A stretch of 64,000 nt of DNA from contig NC_021287.1 in the NCBI RefSeq assembly GCF_000402035.1, positions 434,001 through 498,000 of the forward strand, in the 5' to 3' direction. The translations under genes and the position numbers were made by a program. The stretch is from Caballeronia insecticola. GTDB lineage: Bacteria; Pseudomonadota; Gammaproteobacteria; Burkholderiales; Burkholderiaceae. Shown one piece after another: positions 8,786-17,343 of this stretch (positions within the stretch are counted from its first letter, which is position 1; each line of letters starts with the position of its first letter). The notes under the pieces are model-generated. The model saw only the letters and a program-made list of their open reading frames with translations, did no database searches and was not told the origin of the DNA.

Positions 8786-9166
8786 ATGCGAACGTTGTTT
8801 GTTTCCGGCGCGCTAGCTGCGGCGCTGCTTGCCGGATGCGTGGGAACGCCGAGCCTGCAGGGCACGATGGGCGCGCCATCGTTCACGGCACTGCAGGAGA
8901 TGTGCGGCACGCCGGCGGTCGACTATGGCGCGGACGCGCAATCCGTCTATTCGGCGTTCTTCGATGCCTACGTGGCCGAGCGTCGCGGCGGCGTGTCGAA
9001 GGAGCGCTTCTGCGCGTTTCAGGCGGCGATTGCGGAGCGGCATCGCGCCTTGCAGGCGAACCCGGGGCCCGAGTCACAAAGCGCGTGGGCGAATTTCTTT
9101 TTGGATCAGCGCGCTCAGGCCTTGAGCTGGCGTTCTGCAGTCGACCCGACGCTGCGCGCCGGATAA
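8786..9166 (+). CDS. Small predicted lipoprotein, function unknown
   Basis: 126 residues. The signal peptide ends in a lipobox, LLAGC, with C18 as the lipidated residue, so it should be anchored in the outer or inner membrane facing the periplasm. The mature part is helical with two cysteines (MCGTP, RFCAF) that could form a disulfide. I recognise no domain. The monocistronic position between divergent glpK and a convergent small gene gives no functional hint. Confidence 0.8.
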   Translation: MRTLFVSGALAAALLAGCVGTPSLQGTMGAPSFTALQEMCGTPAVDYGADAQSVYSAFFDAYVAERRGGVSKERFCAFQAAIAERHRALQANPGPESQSAWANFFLDQRAQALSWRSAVDPTLRAG

Positions 9167-9204
9167 AGACGTTTCGAAGAAGTGGAGGGTAGTGCTGAGC
9201 CGGA

Positions 9205-9221
9205 CGCGGCCGCTGGCCGCG
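9205..9221. terminator. GC-rich hairpin between convergent genes
   Basis: CGCGGCC (9205-9211), loop GCT, GGCCGCG (9215-9221). It lies between the convergent lipoprotein gene (ends 9166) and the small gene ending at 9243. No T-run on either strand, so termination strength is doubtful. Confidence 0.35.
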
Positions 9222-9242
9222 CCCTGAGTCCTGTCGCAACTG

Positions 9243-9440
9243 CTACGAGTAGCGCTTGAAAGCCTTGACGGTGGAATCGCCGGTGGCGGTGAGGCGCCAT
9301 TGCTGACGTCCCGATGCGAGATTTTCGAGTTGAACGAGCTGGCGTTCGAGCAGGGCGTCGAGCTCTTCGCGTTCCATGTCGACTTGATTGGGTGCTTCCT
9401 GAACCAGTAGCAGCGTGGCAAATTCGTGCGGACTCAGCAT
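9243..9440 (-). CDS. Conserved small protein, function unknown
   Basis: 65 residues, MLSPHEFATLLLVQEAP to the stop. The ATG at 9440 is chosen because GGAG stands about 7 bases before it; the ATG at 9452 lacks a ribosome site. The fold looks like a small helix-rich protein ending in a short beta pair (QWRLTATGDSTVKAF), similar to the wing of a winged helix, but no recognition helix is evident. Cytoplasmic, no cysteine. Similar short genes are common in Burkholderia relatives; no function is claimed. Confidence 0.65.
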   Translation of the reverse strand: MLSPHEFATLLLVQEAPNQVDMEREELDALLERQLVQLENLASGRQQWRLTATGDSTVKAFKRYS

Positions 9441-9905
9441 TGTGTTCTCCATGACGACCGAACGGCATAAGCAGCCGGCTTTGTAAGCCGGATCTTTTTG
9501 CTTCGAAACGTTGTACGGGGAAACCGAAAAAATCGCCGGGCAGACGCCTGAGTTTTTGTACTGCGAATGCCGGGAATTGGGATTGTAGGCAAGTGTCTGA
9601 CGAGTGCCAAATTCGCCAAGAAAATTTTGCCTTTGACTTTTCTCGTGAGCGGAGGCGGTCCGCTTTCAGCGCAAGTTCGAAGAATCCACTTGAAGTTCCT
9701 GCGGCAGCGCACACAGACATAAGCCTTCGCCGGCTCGCGCGCCGCCCGGTCAACGCTGGCTTTCAATTCATGCGTCAGATTCATTAATTCATTAGATAAA
9801 TGAATTTGTTTAGAGTTAAGCGGACAATGCAATATCGTTCTTTTGTCCGGCCGTCTCCCGCAGTCACAGGACGGTCCGGCCCGCTGGTATTTCGGATTTC
9901 ATTCA
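9441..9905. other. 465-base stretch without a convincing gene
   Basis: Noticeably less GC-rich than its surroundings. Open frames on both strands here lack ribosome sites and codon bias. The right half holds an AT-rich patch (about 9781-9815) with a 7-base inverted repeat ATTCATT-N5-AATGAAT, a likely promoter or operator zone for the gamma-glutamyltransferase gene that starts at 9906. Confidence 0.5.
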
Positions 9906-11543
9906 ATGACTCGCTTCAACTGGCAAAACCCCTATCCCACGCCGCGTCTGCCGGTGTTCGCCCGCAATATCGTTTCCACGTCGCATCCGCTTGCCGCGCA
10001 AGCCGGCCTGCGCATGTTGTGGAAGGGCGGCAATGCCGTCGATGCCGCCATCGCCGCGGCAGCGGCCATTACCGTGGTCGAGCCGGTATCGTGCGGCCTG
10101 GGCGGCGACGCTTTCGCGCTCGTCTGGGACGGCCAGAAGCTGCACGGGCTGAACGCGTCGGGTGTTTCGCCGGCGGCGTGGAACGTCGACTATTTCCGCA
10201 GCAAATATGGTGAGGAGAACGGCCTCGCGCGCCAGCCCAAGCGCGGCTGGGACGCGGTGACGGTGCCGGGCGTCATCGCCGGATGGGAAGCGCTGCACAC
10301 GAAGTTTGGCTCGCTGCCGTTCGCCGATCTGATGGAGCCCGCCATCGAGATCGCCGAGCGCGGCCATGCGGTCGCGAGCATCGTCGCTTACAAGTGGGCT
10401 GCGGCCGTGCCCGAACTCAAGGATCAGCCAGGCTTCGCGGACGTCTTCATGCCGCGCGGACGTGCGCCTGAAGTGAGCGAACTCGTGCGCTTTCCCGGCC
10501 ACGCAAAGACGCTGCGTTTGCTCGCGCAACAGGGTCCGCGCGCCTTTTACGAAGGGGAACTCGCCGAGCGCATCACCGCGTTCGCGCGCGAAGGCGGCGC
10601 TGCGCTGACGATGAACGATCTGCGCAACTATCGCGCGGATTGGGTCGAGCCGATCAGCAAAGATTATCGCGGGCACACGGTGCACGAAATTCCGCCGAAC
10701 GGGCAAGGCATCGCGGCGCTGATCGCGCTCGGCATCCTCGATAAATTCGATGTCGGCTCGCTCAGCGTCGATCGCATCGAGTCGCAGCATCTGCAGATCG
10801 AGGCCATGAAGCTCGCGTTTGCCGACGTCTACCGCTATGTCGCCGATCCGCGTTCGATGGACGTGACGCCCGAGCAGATGCTCGACGACGCCTATCTGAG
10901 CGAACGCGCGAAGCTCATCGACCCGAAGAAGGCCACGCACTTCGACTTCGGCATGCCGAAGGCGGGCGGCACCATCTACATGTCGGTGGCGGACGAGCGC
11001 GGCATGATGGTGAGCTTCATCCAGTCGAACTACATGGGTTTCGGCTCGGGCGTGGTCGTGCCGGACAGCGGCATCTCGCTGCAGAACCGCGGTTGCGGCT
11101 TTTCGATGGACCCGAAATCGGCGAACGTCGTCGAGGGCGGCAAGCGGCCGTTCCATACCATCATTCCGGCGTTCCTCACGCAGGAAGTGGATGGCCGCCG
11201 CGAAGCCGTCATGAGCTTCGGCGTGATGGGCGGCGACATGCAGCCGCAAGGCCATCTGCAATCCATCGTGCGCATGCTCGACTACGGCCAGCAGCCGCAG
11301 GCGGCATGCGACGCGCCGCGCTGGAAGGTCAATCGCGACTTCACGATCGACATCGAAGCCACACTCGATGCGCATACCGCGCGCGCGCTCGAAGGAATGG
11401 GTCACACGATCAAGTCCGTCGACGATCCTTATATGGACTTCGGCTCGGGCCAGTACATCTGGAAGCTCGATCGAAACGATCCCGAACGCGGTTATGTCGC
11501 GGCAAGCGACAGCCGGCGCGACGGACTCGCCGCCGGGTTCTGA
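9906..11543 (+). CDS. ggt: Gamma-glutamyltransferase family protein (Ntn hydrolase)
   Basis: 545 residues, start ATG at 9906 (MTRFNWQNPYPTP). The family self-cleaves before a catalytic threonine; the candidate is T356 in GGTIYMSV. Classic GGTs have TTH at this point, whereas this protein has TIY, as in the cephalosporin-acylase-like or YwrD-like branch. The C-terminal half keeps the GFSMDPKSANVVEGGKRP block. There is no signal peptide, unlike periplasmic GGT, so it is probably cytoplasmic and may act on gamma-glutamyl or related amides taken up by the neighbouring transporter. A hairpin follows the stop. Confidence 0.9.
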   Translation: MTRFNWQNPYPTPRLPVFARNIVSTSHPLAAQAGLRMLWKGGNAVDAAIAAAAAITVVEPVSCGLGGDAFALVWDGQKLHGLNASGVSPAAWNVDYFRSKYGEENGLARQPKRGWDAVTVPGVIAGWEALHTKFGSLPFADLMEPAIEIAERGHAVASIVAYKWAAAVPELKDQPGFADVFMPRGRAPEVSELVRFPGHAKTLRLLAQQGPRAFYEGELAERITAFAREGGAALTMNDLRNYRADWVEPISKDYRGHTVHEIPPNGQGIAALIALGILDKFDVGSLSVDRIESQHLQIEAMKLAFADVYRYVADPRSMDVTPEQMLDDAYLSERAKLIDPKKATHFDFGMPKAGGTIYMSVADERGMMVSFIQSNYMGFGSGVVVPDSGISLQNRGCGFSMDPKSANVVEGGKRPFHTIIPAFLTQEVDGRREAVMSFGVMGGDMQPQGHLQSIVRMLDYGQQPQAACDAPRWKVNRDFTIDIEATLDAHTARALEGMGHTIKSVDDPYMDFGSGQYIWKLDRNDPERGYVAASDSRRDGLAAGF

Positions 11544-11552
11544 CCTGTTCGC

Positions 11553-11582
11553 CGGAGACCGCGTCCACGGGCGCGGTCTCCG
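11553..11582. terminator. Strong hairpin after the GGT gene
   Basis: Perfect 11-base stem CGGAGACCGCG (11553-11563) / CGCGGTCTCCG (11572-11582) with an 8-base loop, starting 9 bases after the stop. No T-run follows, so it may only attenuate transcription into the transporter gene or protect the 3' end. Confidence 0.5.
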
Positions 11583-11700
11583 CTCACCCGATCAATCGCG
11601 CTCGATCGCTGCTATTTGGCCATCGAAAGGGTGCGTGCGTCCGCGTCTTCATGATGCCGGGCGGACAAGACACGACATAAAGCAGGACGAGGAGACGAAC

Positions 11701-13059
11701 ATGAATGAAAGCGCGTACCGAGCGCCGGATGCGAGCGGCGTAGCGCCGAAGAATGCCGAACGGTCTGCAACCGGACAGACGCCGTCGAAGGCGATGATTC
11801 GCCGGATCGTGTTCTCGTCGTCGGTGGGCAATGCGCTCGAATGGTTCGACTTCCTCGTCTACGGCTATTTCGCGACGATCATCGCCAAGGCGTTTTTCCC
11901 GTCGCACGACGAGTGGCTTTCGACCATGCTTGCGATCGGCACGTTCGGCATTTCGTTTCTGATGCGTCCACTCGGCGCGATCGTGCTCGGCATCTACGGC
12001 GACCGCAAAGGGCGCAAGGCCGCACTCACGCTCGCCATTCTGCTGATGATGGTCGGCACGTTCACGATGGCCGTGATGCCGTCGTATCAGCACATCGGTG
12101 TCGCGGCGCCGCTCTTGATCCTGCTTGCGCGTCTGGTTCAGGGCTTCGCGGTCGGCGGGGAGTTCGGCAGCGCGACCGCCTTCATGGTCGAGCACAGCGC
12201 AGCGCGGCGCGGCTATTACGCGAGCTGGCAGTTCGCGAGCCAGGGCCTGGCCGCCATCATGGCGGCGTCGTTCGGCTCGCTGCTGACTGCGTGGCTGCCG
12301 CAGCCGGAACTCGAAAGCTGGGGCTGGCGTATTCCGTTCGTGTTCGGCCTGCTCGTCGGTCCGGTCGGTTACTACATTCGGTCGCATCTGGACGAAACGC
12401 CCGAGTTTCTCGCGGCGCGTCCCGCCCAGCAAACCAGCGCGCCCGGCGTCTCGTTCTCCAATCAATGGCTGAATCTGCTGCTGTCGGTCGGCATCGTCGC
12501 GCAATCGACGGTCGGCGTGTATGTGTTGCAGCTCTACATGCCGTTGTACGCCGTCAAGCAGTTGCATCTTCCGGCGACGGCCTCGTTCGCTGTTGTCGTG
12601 CTCAATGGCGGACTTCAGTTCATCTTTTCACCGTTGATGGGCGCGCTCTCGGACCGGCTGGGGCGCATCCGCATCATGCTCGCCACGTCGATCTTCATGG
12701 GCGTCGCGATTTATCCGATGTTTGCATGGCTGCAGACGCATCCGACGATCGCGTCGCTGGTGGTCTTGCAAGCCGTCGCGGGCATTCTGAAGGCGGCCTA
12801 CTCCGGCCCGATGCCCGCGCTCATGTCCGAAATCTTCCCGACGCGCGTGCGGTCAACCGGCTTGTCGATCGGCTACGCGCTCGGCGTCACGCTGTTCGGC
12901 GGATTCGCGCCGACGATCGTCGAGGCGTTCATCCACGTCACCGGCGACAAACTCGCGCCGAGCTATTACGTGCTGCTCGCTGCGGTGCTCTCGGGCGTGT
13001 CGCTTGCGGTCGTCGGGTGGCGCATGCGTTCCGCGCGGCTCGCGCTGAGACCGGCCTGA
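11701..13059 (+). CDS. MFS transporter, metabolite:H+ symporter (MHS) family
   Basis: 452 residues, 12 predicted membrane segments, MHS family by SSVGNALEWFDFLVYGYFA, GDRKGRKAAL and GGEFGSATAFMVEH. Members import organic acids, osmolytes or amino-acid-like compounds with protons. Start ATG at 11701 has a good GAGGAGA site 7 bases upstream. A polar tail of about 35 residues precedes membrane segment 1. It lies 157 bases behind the GGT gene with a hairpin between, so partial co-transcription is plausible; uptake of a gamma-glutamyl compound would be an inference from position only. Confidence 0.9.
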   Translation: MNESAYRAPDASGVAPKNAERSATGQTPSKAMIRRIVFSSSVGNALEWFDFLVYGYFATIIAKAFFPSHDEWLSTMLAIGTFGISFLMRPLGAIVLGIYGDRKGRKAALTLAILLMMVGTFTMAVMPSYQHIGVAAPLLILLARLVQGFAVGGEFGSATAFMVEHSAARRGYYASWQFASQGLAAIMAASFGSLLTAWLPQPELESWGWRIPFVFGLLVGPVGYYIRSHLDETPEFLAARPAQQTSAPGVSFSNQWLNLLLSVGIVAQSTVGVYVLQLYMPLYAVKQLHLPATASFAVVVLNGGLQFIFSPLMGALSDRLGRIRIMLATSIFMGVAIYPMFAWLQTHPTIASLVVLQAVAGILKAAYSGPMPALMSEIFPTRVRSTGLSIGYALGVTLFGGFAPTIVEAFIHVTGDKLAPSYYVLLAAVLSGVSLAVVGWRMRSARLALRPA

Positions 13060-13086
13060 CTGGCTTCCGCTACATCGTGTCCAACT

Positions 13087-13110
13087 AGGGCGGCTTCGGC
13101 CGCCCTTGTG
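13087..13110 (+). terminator. Intrinsic terminator after the MHS transporter
   Basis: GGGCGGC (13088-13094), TTCG tetraloop, GCCGCCC (13099-13105), then a weak T-containing tail. It lies 28 bases after the stop codon. The roughly 300 bases that follow, up to the ferritin-like gene, contain no supported gene. Confidence 0.7.
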
Positions 13111-13405
13111 CATTTTGGCGCTCCGTCAGGCGTGGTGGCATGCAACCGGCACGTTTCATGCTGCAGCGCGTCGATGCCTGCTCGCGTCGAGGCGTGGAAA
13201 TTTGACGCAGACTCGGAACCGACGCCCTCGCGCGCGAGTCTGTCCCCACGTCTGCAAACTCGCAGCAGGGCGGCTAATATTGAAAATCAAGCTGTTAATA
13301 CGTGAATTTGAAGACGCCGTGACCGACACGTTCGCGGCGTCGCCTGAACCTCGGCCGTCTCTTGTTGGCCGATGGCGCGTTCAGTCCAGCCAGGGAGCGC
13401 GATAA

Positions 13406-14230
13406 ATGCACACCGAAAGTAGCCACGTCATGCCGTGGCGTATCGAGGACATCGATCTCAGCCGGATCGATCGTCAGAAGGCGCAGTCCAACGAGCATCT
13501 TCTTTTGTTGCTGTGCGCCTGCTCGTTCATCGAGAGCGGCACGGATCTCTATACGAGCAACCTGAGCAAGTACTTTCACGACGACCCCGAGATCTCCGCG
13601 TGGCTCAACGAGGAGTGGGAGCCCGAAGAGATGCAGCACGGCAGGGCGCTCAAGACCTACATCCATTACGTTTGGCCGGAGTTCGACTGGGACACGGCCT
13701 TCAAGAATTTCTTCGCCGAATATTCGCTTACGTGCTCTTACGAAGAATTCGAGAAGAAGCGCGCGCTCGAGATGGTAGCGCGCTGCGTCGTCGAAACGGG
13801 CACGGCCACGCTGTATCGCGCCATCAACGAATGCTCCGACGAGCCGGTGCTCAAGGAAATCACCGACAACATCCGCACGGACGAAGTGCGGCACTACAAG
13901 CACTTTTTCCGCTTCTTCAAGAAGTGGAACAAGATCGAAGGTAACGGCCGTCTTGCCGTGCTCGGCGCGCTGATACGGCGCGTCGCCGAGTTGAAGAGCG
14001 AGGATTCGGAAATTGCGCTGCGGCATGTGTTCGCCGTTCGTTATCCTGAGCATGCGCAGGATTCCGAGTACAACCGCGAGTTGTCGGCGCGTGTGAATGC
14101 GCTCGTCAGGCGCAATTTGTCGGCGGATCAGGCCATCAAGATGCTGCTCAAGCCGCTCGATTTGCCCGCGCGCATTCAGCCTGGCGTTCACTATCCGCTG
14201 TCCAAGATGACGCAGTTGTTCTTCCGCTAG
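13406..14230 (+). CDS. Ferritin-like (diiron) domain protein
   Basis: 274 residues, all-helical. Two iron-binding signatures are visible: EEWEPEEMQHG (E plus E-x-x-H) and, further on, TDEVRHYKHF (D/E-x-x-H), spaced as in acyl-ACP desaturase- or rubrerythrin-like four-helix bundles. No signal peptide or cofactor domain is present. The reaction is unknown; members are annotated as oxidases, desaturase-like proteins or iron stores. A terminator follows directly. The upstream region contains an AT-rich run (TAATATTGAAAATC near 13276) that may be promoter. Confidence 0.85.
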   Translation: MHTESSHVMPWRIEDIDLSRIDRQKAQSNEHLLLLLCACSFIESGTDLYTSNLSKYFHDDPEISAWLNEEWEPEEMQHGRALKTYIHYVWPEFDWDTAFKNFFAEYSLTCSYEEFEKKRALEMVARCVVETGTATLYRAINECSDEPVLKEITDNIRTDEVRHYKHFFRFFKKWNKIEGNGRLAVLGALIRRVAELKSEDSEIALRHVFAVRYPEHAQDSEYNRELSARVNALVRRNLSADQAIKMLLKPLDLPARIQPGVHYPLSKMTQLFFR

Positions 14231-14245
14231 AAGCTGATCCACGAT

Positions 14246-14274
14246 GCCGGCCCCAAGCCGGCGTTTTTAATTTT
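14246..14274 (+). terminator. Intrinsic terminator after the ferritin-like gene
   Basis: GCCGGC (14246-14251), loop CCCAA, GCCGGC (14257-14262), then GTTTTTAATTTT. A textbook rho-independent signal ending only 3 bases before the next start codon. Confidence 0.85.
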
Positions 14275-14277
14275 CCG

Positions 14278-14778
14278 ATGGCCGACCACACCGCCTCGAT
14301 TCTCGCTTTCGACGAATGGCCGCCCGAGTTGCGCGCACTTTTCGACGGAACACTGGCAAGCGCCGATGGCCGCTTCACTGCATCGCTCTGCGTCGCCGAT
14401 GCCGCGCAGCGCGTGCGGACCGCGCTATTGAGCGCAGGCGAATTGCTCGCGCCCGACGCGCGCACGCTCGCGTTCGCGCTGTGGCCGAATTCGCGGACCG
14501 CGCAGGCCGTGGCCGCAAGCGGACGCGCGACGCTCGCCTTCGTCTTCGACGAGGCCTTCTATCAGGTGCAACTGGATGCGCGGCGGGTGCCGCTCGACGA
14601 GGTGCCGCTCGCGTGCTTCGTCGGCACGATAGAGAGCGGTGAAAGGCAGCGGGTGGGTTATGCGCGACTCACGAGCGGAATCGCGTTCGAACTGAGTGAG
14701 GCGGAAGCCGGCGCCACGCTCGCGCGATGGCGCGAGCAGGCCGAGTGGCTGAAACGAGCAGCGCGCGCCGCCGCCTGA
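14278..14778 (+). CDS. Conserved protein, possible FMN-binding split-barrel fold
   Basis: 166 residues, soluble, no signal peptide. The block RTALLSAGELL...ALWPNSRTAQAVAASGRATLAFVFD...FYQVQLDARR resembles the beta strands of pyridoxamine-phosphate-oxidase-like split barrels, but I cannot place it in a family with confidence. The ATG at 14278 lies 3 bases after a terminator tail and has no Shine-Dalgarno, so the true start may be further in or the message may be leaderless. It is convergent with rhlE, 27 bases away. Confidence 0.7.
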   Translation: MADHTASILAFDEWPPELRALFDGTLASADGRFTASLCVADAAQRVRTALLSAGELLAPDARTLAFALWPNSRTAQAVAASGRATLAFVFDEAFYQVQLDARRVPLDEVPLACFVGTIESGERQRVGYARLTSGIAFELSEAEAGATLARWREQAEWLKRAARAAA

Positions 14779-14805
14779 TGCGTCGGCGCGCGCTGCCGGA
14801 TTGGC

Positions 14806-16332
14806 TTAGTGGCCGCGGTTGCTGGAACGCGGCGCGTCGCGGCGGCCGCTGAGCAGCGCGCCGGGATTGGCCGCCGGTTTGCGTCGGTTGTCGGCTTGAG
14901 GTGCCTTTGCCGGCTCGGCGCGGCGCGGGGCCTGTCCCGCGCCCGCAACGGGCTTGGCCGCCGGCTTGGGCTGGCTGCGTCCGTCGCGCGCGGGCTGAGC
15001 GCCGCTGCTTGCCTTCGGCGGCCGCGCCGCGCCTCGCGCCTCACCGCTCGGACGACCGCCTTCGCGACGGGCTTCGCCGCTGCGCTGCCCCTGTCCCTGA
15101 CGCCCTTGGCCTTGCCCCTGACCTTGACCCTGACCGCGCCCCTGGCTGCGCCCCTGGCTGCGGCGCTGGATCGGTTCGGGCTTCGCGCTCGGATCGGGCT
15201 CGAAGCCCGGAATCACTTCTTGCGGAATCGGACGCTTGATGAGCCGTTCGATGTCCTTCAGCAACTGATGCTCGTCCACGCAGACCAGCGACACCGCTTC
15301 GCCTTCCGCGCCCGCGCGCCCCGTCCGGCCGATGCGGTGCACGTAGTCTTCCGGCACGTTCGGCAGGTCGAAGTTGACGACGTGCGGCAGTTGATCGATG
15401 TCGATGCCGCGCGCCGCGATATCGGTCGCGACCAGCACCTGCAGCGTCTGATCCTTGAATTCGGCGAGCGCGCGTGTACGGGCCGACTGGCTCTTGTTGC
15501 CGTGAATCGCGAGCGCGCTGATGCCGTCCTTGCCGAGTTGTTCGGCGAGACGGTTCGCACCGTGCTTGGTACGCGTGAACACGAGTACCTGGAACCAGTT
15601 GTTGCTGCGGATCAGATGCGTGAGCATTTCACGCTTACGATCGCGATCGACCGGATGAATCTTCTGCTCGACCGTCTCGGCCGTCGTATTGCGGCGCGCG
15701 ACTTCGATGAGCGCGGGCGAATCGAGCAGGCCGTCGGCGAGCGCCTTGATTTCGTCGGAGAAGGTGGCCGAGAACAGCAGGTTCTGGCGCTTCTCCGGCA
15801 GGCGTGCGAGCACGCGCTTGATGTCGTGGATGAAGCCCATGTCGAGCATGCGGTCGGCTTCGTCGAGCACGAGGATTTCGAGCTTCGACACGTCGATCGT
15901 CTTTTGCTGCATGTGATCGAGCAGGCGTCCGGGCGTTGCCACGACGATATCGACGCCGCGGCGCAGCGCCTCGATCTGCGGATTGATGCCGACGCCGCCG
16001 AACATCACGGTCGAGCGCAGCTTCAGATACTTGCCGTAGGCGCGCACGCTTTCCTCGACCTGCGCGGCGAGTTCGCGCGTCGGCGTGAGAATCAGTGCGC
16101 GCACGGGGCGCTTCGCGCTGCCCGCGGCCGGCGCGAGCTGCGACAGACGCTGCAGGATCGGCAGCGTGAAGCCGGCGGTCTTGCCCGTGCCGGTTTGCGC
16201 GCCCGCGAGCAGGTCGCCGCCCTTCAGAACGGCGGGAATCGCCTGGAGCTGAATCGGGGTAGGGCTGGAGTAGCCGAGTTCGTTGACGGCGCGGAGCAAG
16301 GGTTCGGACAGGCCGAGTGAATCAAAAGACAT
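14806..16332 (-). CDS. rhlE: DEAD-box ATP-dependent RNA helicase
   Basis: 508 residues. The helicase core spans residues 1 to about 375 with Q motif (GYSSPTPIQ), Walker [13 protein letters not shown] box [11 protein letters not shown] and [10 protein letters not shown]. The C-terminal 130 residues are low complexity, rich in Gly, Gln, Arg and Pro (a run of GQ dipeptides), probably an RNA-binding or condensate-forming tail. RhlE-type helicases act on structured RNA and ribosome assembly. The leader contains a long inverted repeat that could fold around the ribosome site region and allow autoregulation or cold response. Confidence 0.96.
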   Translation of the reverse strand: MSFDSLGLSEPLLRAVNELGYSSPTPIQLQAIPAVLKGGDLLAGAQTGTGKTAGFTLPILQRLSQLAPAAGSAKRPVRALILTPTRELAAQVEESVRAYGKYLKLRSTVMFGGVGINPQIEALRRGVDIVVATPGRLLDHMQQKTIDVSKLEILVLDEADRMLDMGFIHDIKRVLARLPEKRQNLLFSATFSDEIKALADGLLDSPALIEVARRNTTAETVEQKIHPVDRDRKREMLTHLIRSNNWFQVLVFTRTKHGANRLAEQLGKDGISALAIHGNKSQSARTRALAEFKDQTLQVLVATDIAARGIDIDQLPHVVNFDLPNVPEDYVHRIGRTGRAGAEGEAVSLVCVDEHQLLKDIERLIKRPIPQEVIPGFEPDPSAKPEPIQRRSQGRSQGRGQGQGQGQGQGRQGQGQRSGEARREGGRPSGEARGAARPPKASSGAQPARDGRSQPKPAAKPVAGAGQAPRRAEPAKAPQADNRRKPAANPGALLSGRRDAPRSSNRGH

Positions 16333-16360
16333 AAATGGAGGTTCAATTCGTTATGTCGAA

Positions 16361-16424
16361 CGTTACGCATGCGAGTAGAAGCTGCGGCGAATCGTCGTTC
16401 GGCCGGCAGAGCGCATGCGTAACG
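16361..16424. repeat. 13-base perfect inverted repeat in the rhlE leader
   Basis: CGTTACGCATGCG (16361-16373) and CGCATGCGTAACG (16412-16424) with a 38-base spacer, 29 bases upstream of the rhlE ATG. In the minus-strand transcript this forms a stable stem. Each arm also contains the palindrome GCATGC. Confidence 0.85.
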
Positions 16425-16524
16425 CTCGGGAAAAAATCGGGCGGCGGGCCCCTTTGCGGTCAGTGACCGCCGGGTGTTGCCGCGAGGTACGACGTGCTAT
16501 CAAGACACGTCATCTGGCGCTAAG

Positions 16525-16563
16525 TTGCATCGATGAGTCGCTTCGTTGCAATTGCATCGATGA
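16525..16563. repeat. Direct repeat upstream of rhlE
   Basis: TTGCATCGATGA occurs at 16525-16536 and 16552-16563, 27 bases apart, each holding the palindrome ATCGAT. It lies between the end of the haemolysin-III gene and rhlE, where the rhlE promoter should be. Confidence 0.6.
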
Positions 16564-16597
16564 AGCCGCGACGCTTCGACGCTCATGCGTCCGACGT

Positions 16598-17218
16598 TCA
16601 CGCGACATAACGCGCGACGCTCACGAACTGGCACAAGCTGCCTGCAAGCACGAACAGATGCCAGATTCCGTGTCCGTGCCGGATGCGCTCGTCGTTGATG
16701 AAAAACCAGATACCGGCGGTATAAACCAGCCCGCCCGCCAGCAGCCACGCGGTTCCCGCGGGCGGCAGCGTTGTCACGAGCGGATGGACGGCTACGAGCG
16801 CGAGCCAGCCCATCAACACGTAGAGCACCATCGAAACGCTGCGGGTTCGGCGCCCGAGCGTGAGTTCCTGCGTGATGCCGAGCACGGCGAGCCCCCAGCT
16901 TACGCCAAAGAGCGACCAGCCCCACGGCCCGCGCAATGTCACCAGTGTATACGGCGTGTAGCTGCCGGCGATCAGCAAGTAAATGGCCGAATGATCGCAC
17001 TTCTGCAGTACTGCCTTGAGGCGCGGCGAGCGCGCCCAGTGATACAGCGTGGAGATGATGTACAGCGCGCAGAGCATTGCGCCATACACGGCAAAGCTGA
17101 CGACCTTGTACGCGTCGCCGTCCAGCGCGCCCATTGTGACGAGCGTCGCCAGTCCCGCCACCGACAGCAAAGCGCCGATCAGATGGCTGATGCTGTTGAA
17201 ACGCTCACCCGCGTGCAT
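16598..17218 (-). CDS. Haemolysin III / TrhA (PAQR-like) membrane protein
   Basis: 206 residues with seven predicted membrane helices. Family signatures are GERFNSISHLIGA near the N-terminus, the conserved CDHSAIYLLIAGSYTPY, and the C-terminal HGHGIWHLFVLAGS with histidines that bind zinc in PAQR relatives. Despite the name it is not established as a toxin; YqfA/TrhA members affect membrane energetics. Start ATG at 17218 (MHAGERFN), ribosome site weak. It lies 125 bases after the cytochrome c gene and may be read from the same strand independently. Confidence 0.92.
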   Translation of the reverse strand: MHAGERFNSISHLIGALLSVAGLATLVTMGALDGDAYKVVSFAVYGAMLCALYIISTLYHWARSPRLKAVLQKCDHSAIYLLIAGSYTPYTLVTLRGPWGWSLFGVSWGLAVLGITQELTLGRRTRSVSMVLYVLMGWLALVAVHPLVTTLPPAGTAWLLAGGLVYTAGIWFFINDERIRHGHGIWHLFVLAGSLCQFVSVARYVA

Positions 17219-17343
17219 GTCGAATCCGCTGTAACTCGTTCGCGCGTGTGCGCGTCCGCAAAAAGCAAGGGGCGCGGCCCCAACTACGAAGGCTGCGCCC
17301 CAACGCGTATTGTACGCTGTCTTTACGGATGACCGTGCCGACC

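Noticed and set aside
16598..17218. Haemolysin III as a virulence toxin
   Set aside because: The sequence is a seven-helix TrhA/PAQR-type membrane protein found in most bacteria; the toxin label is historical.
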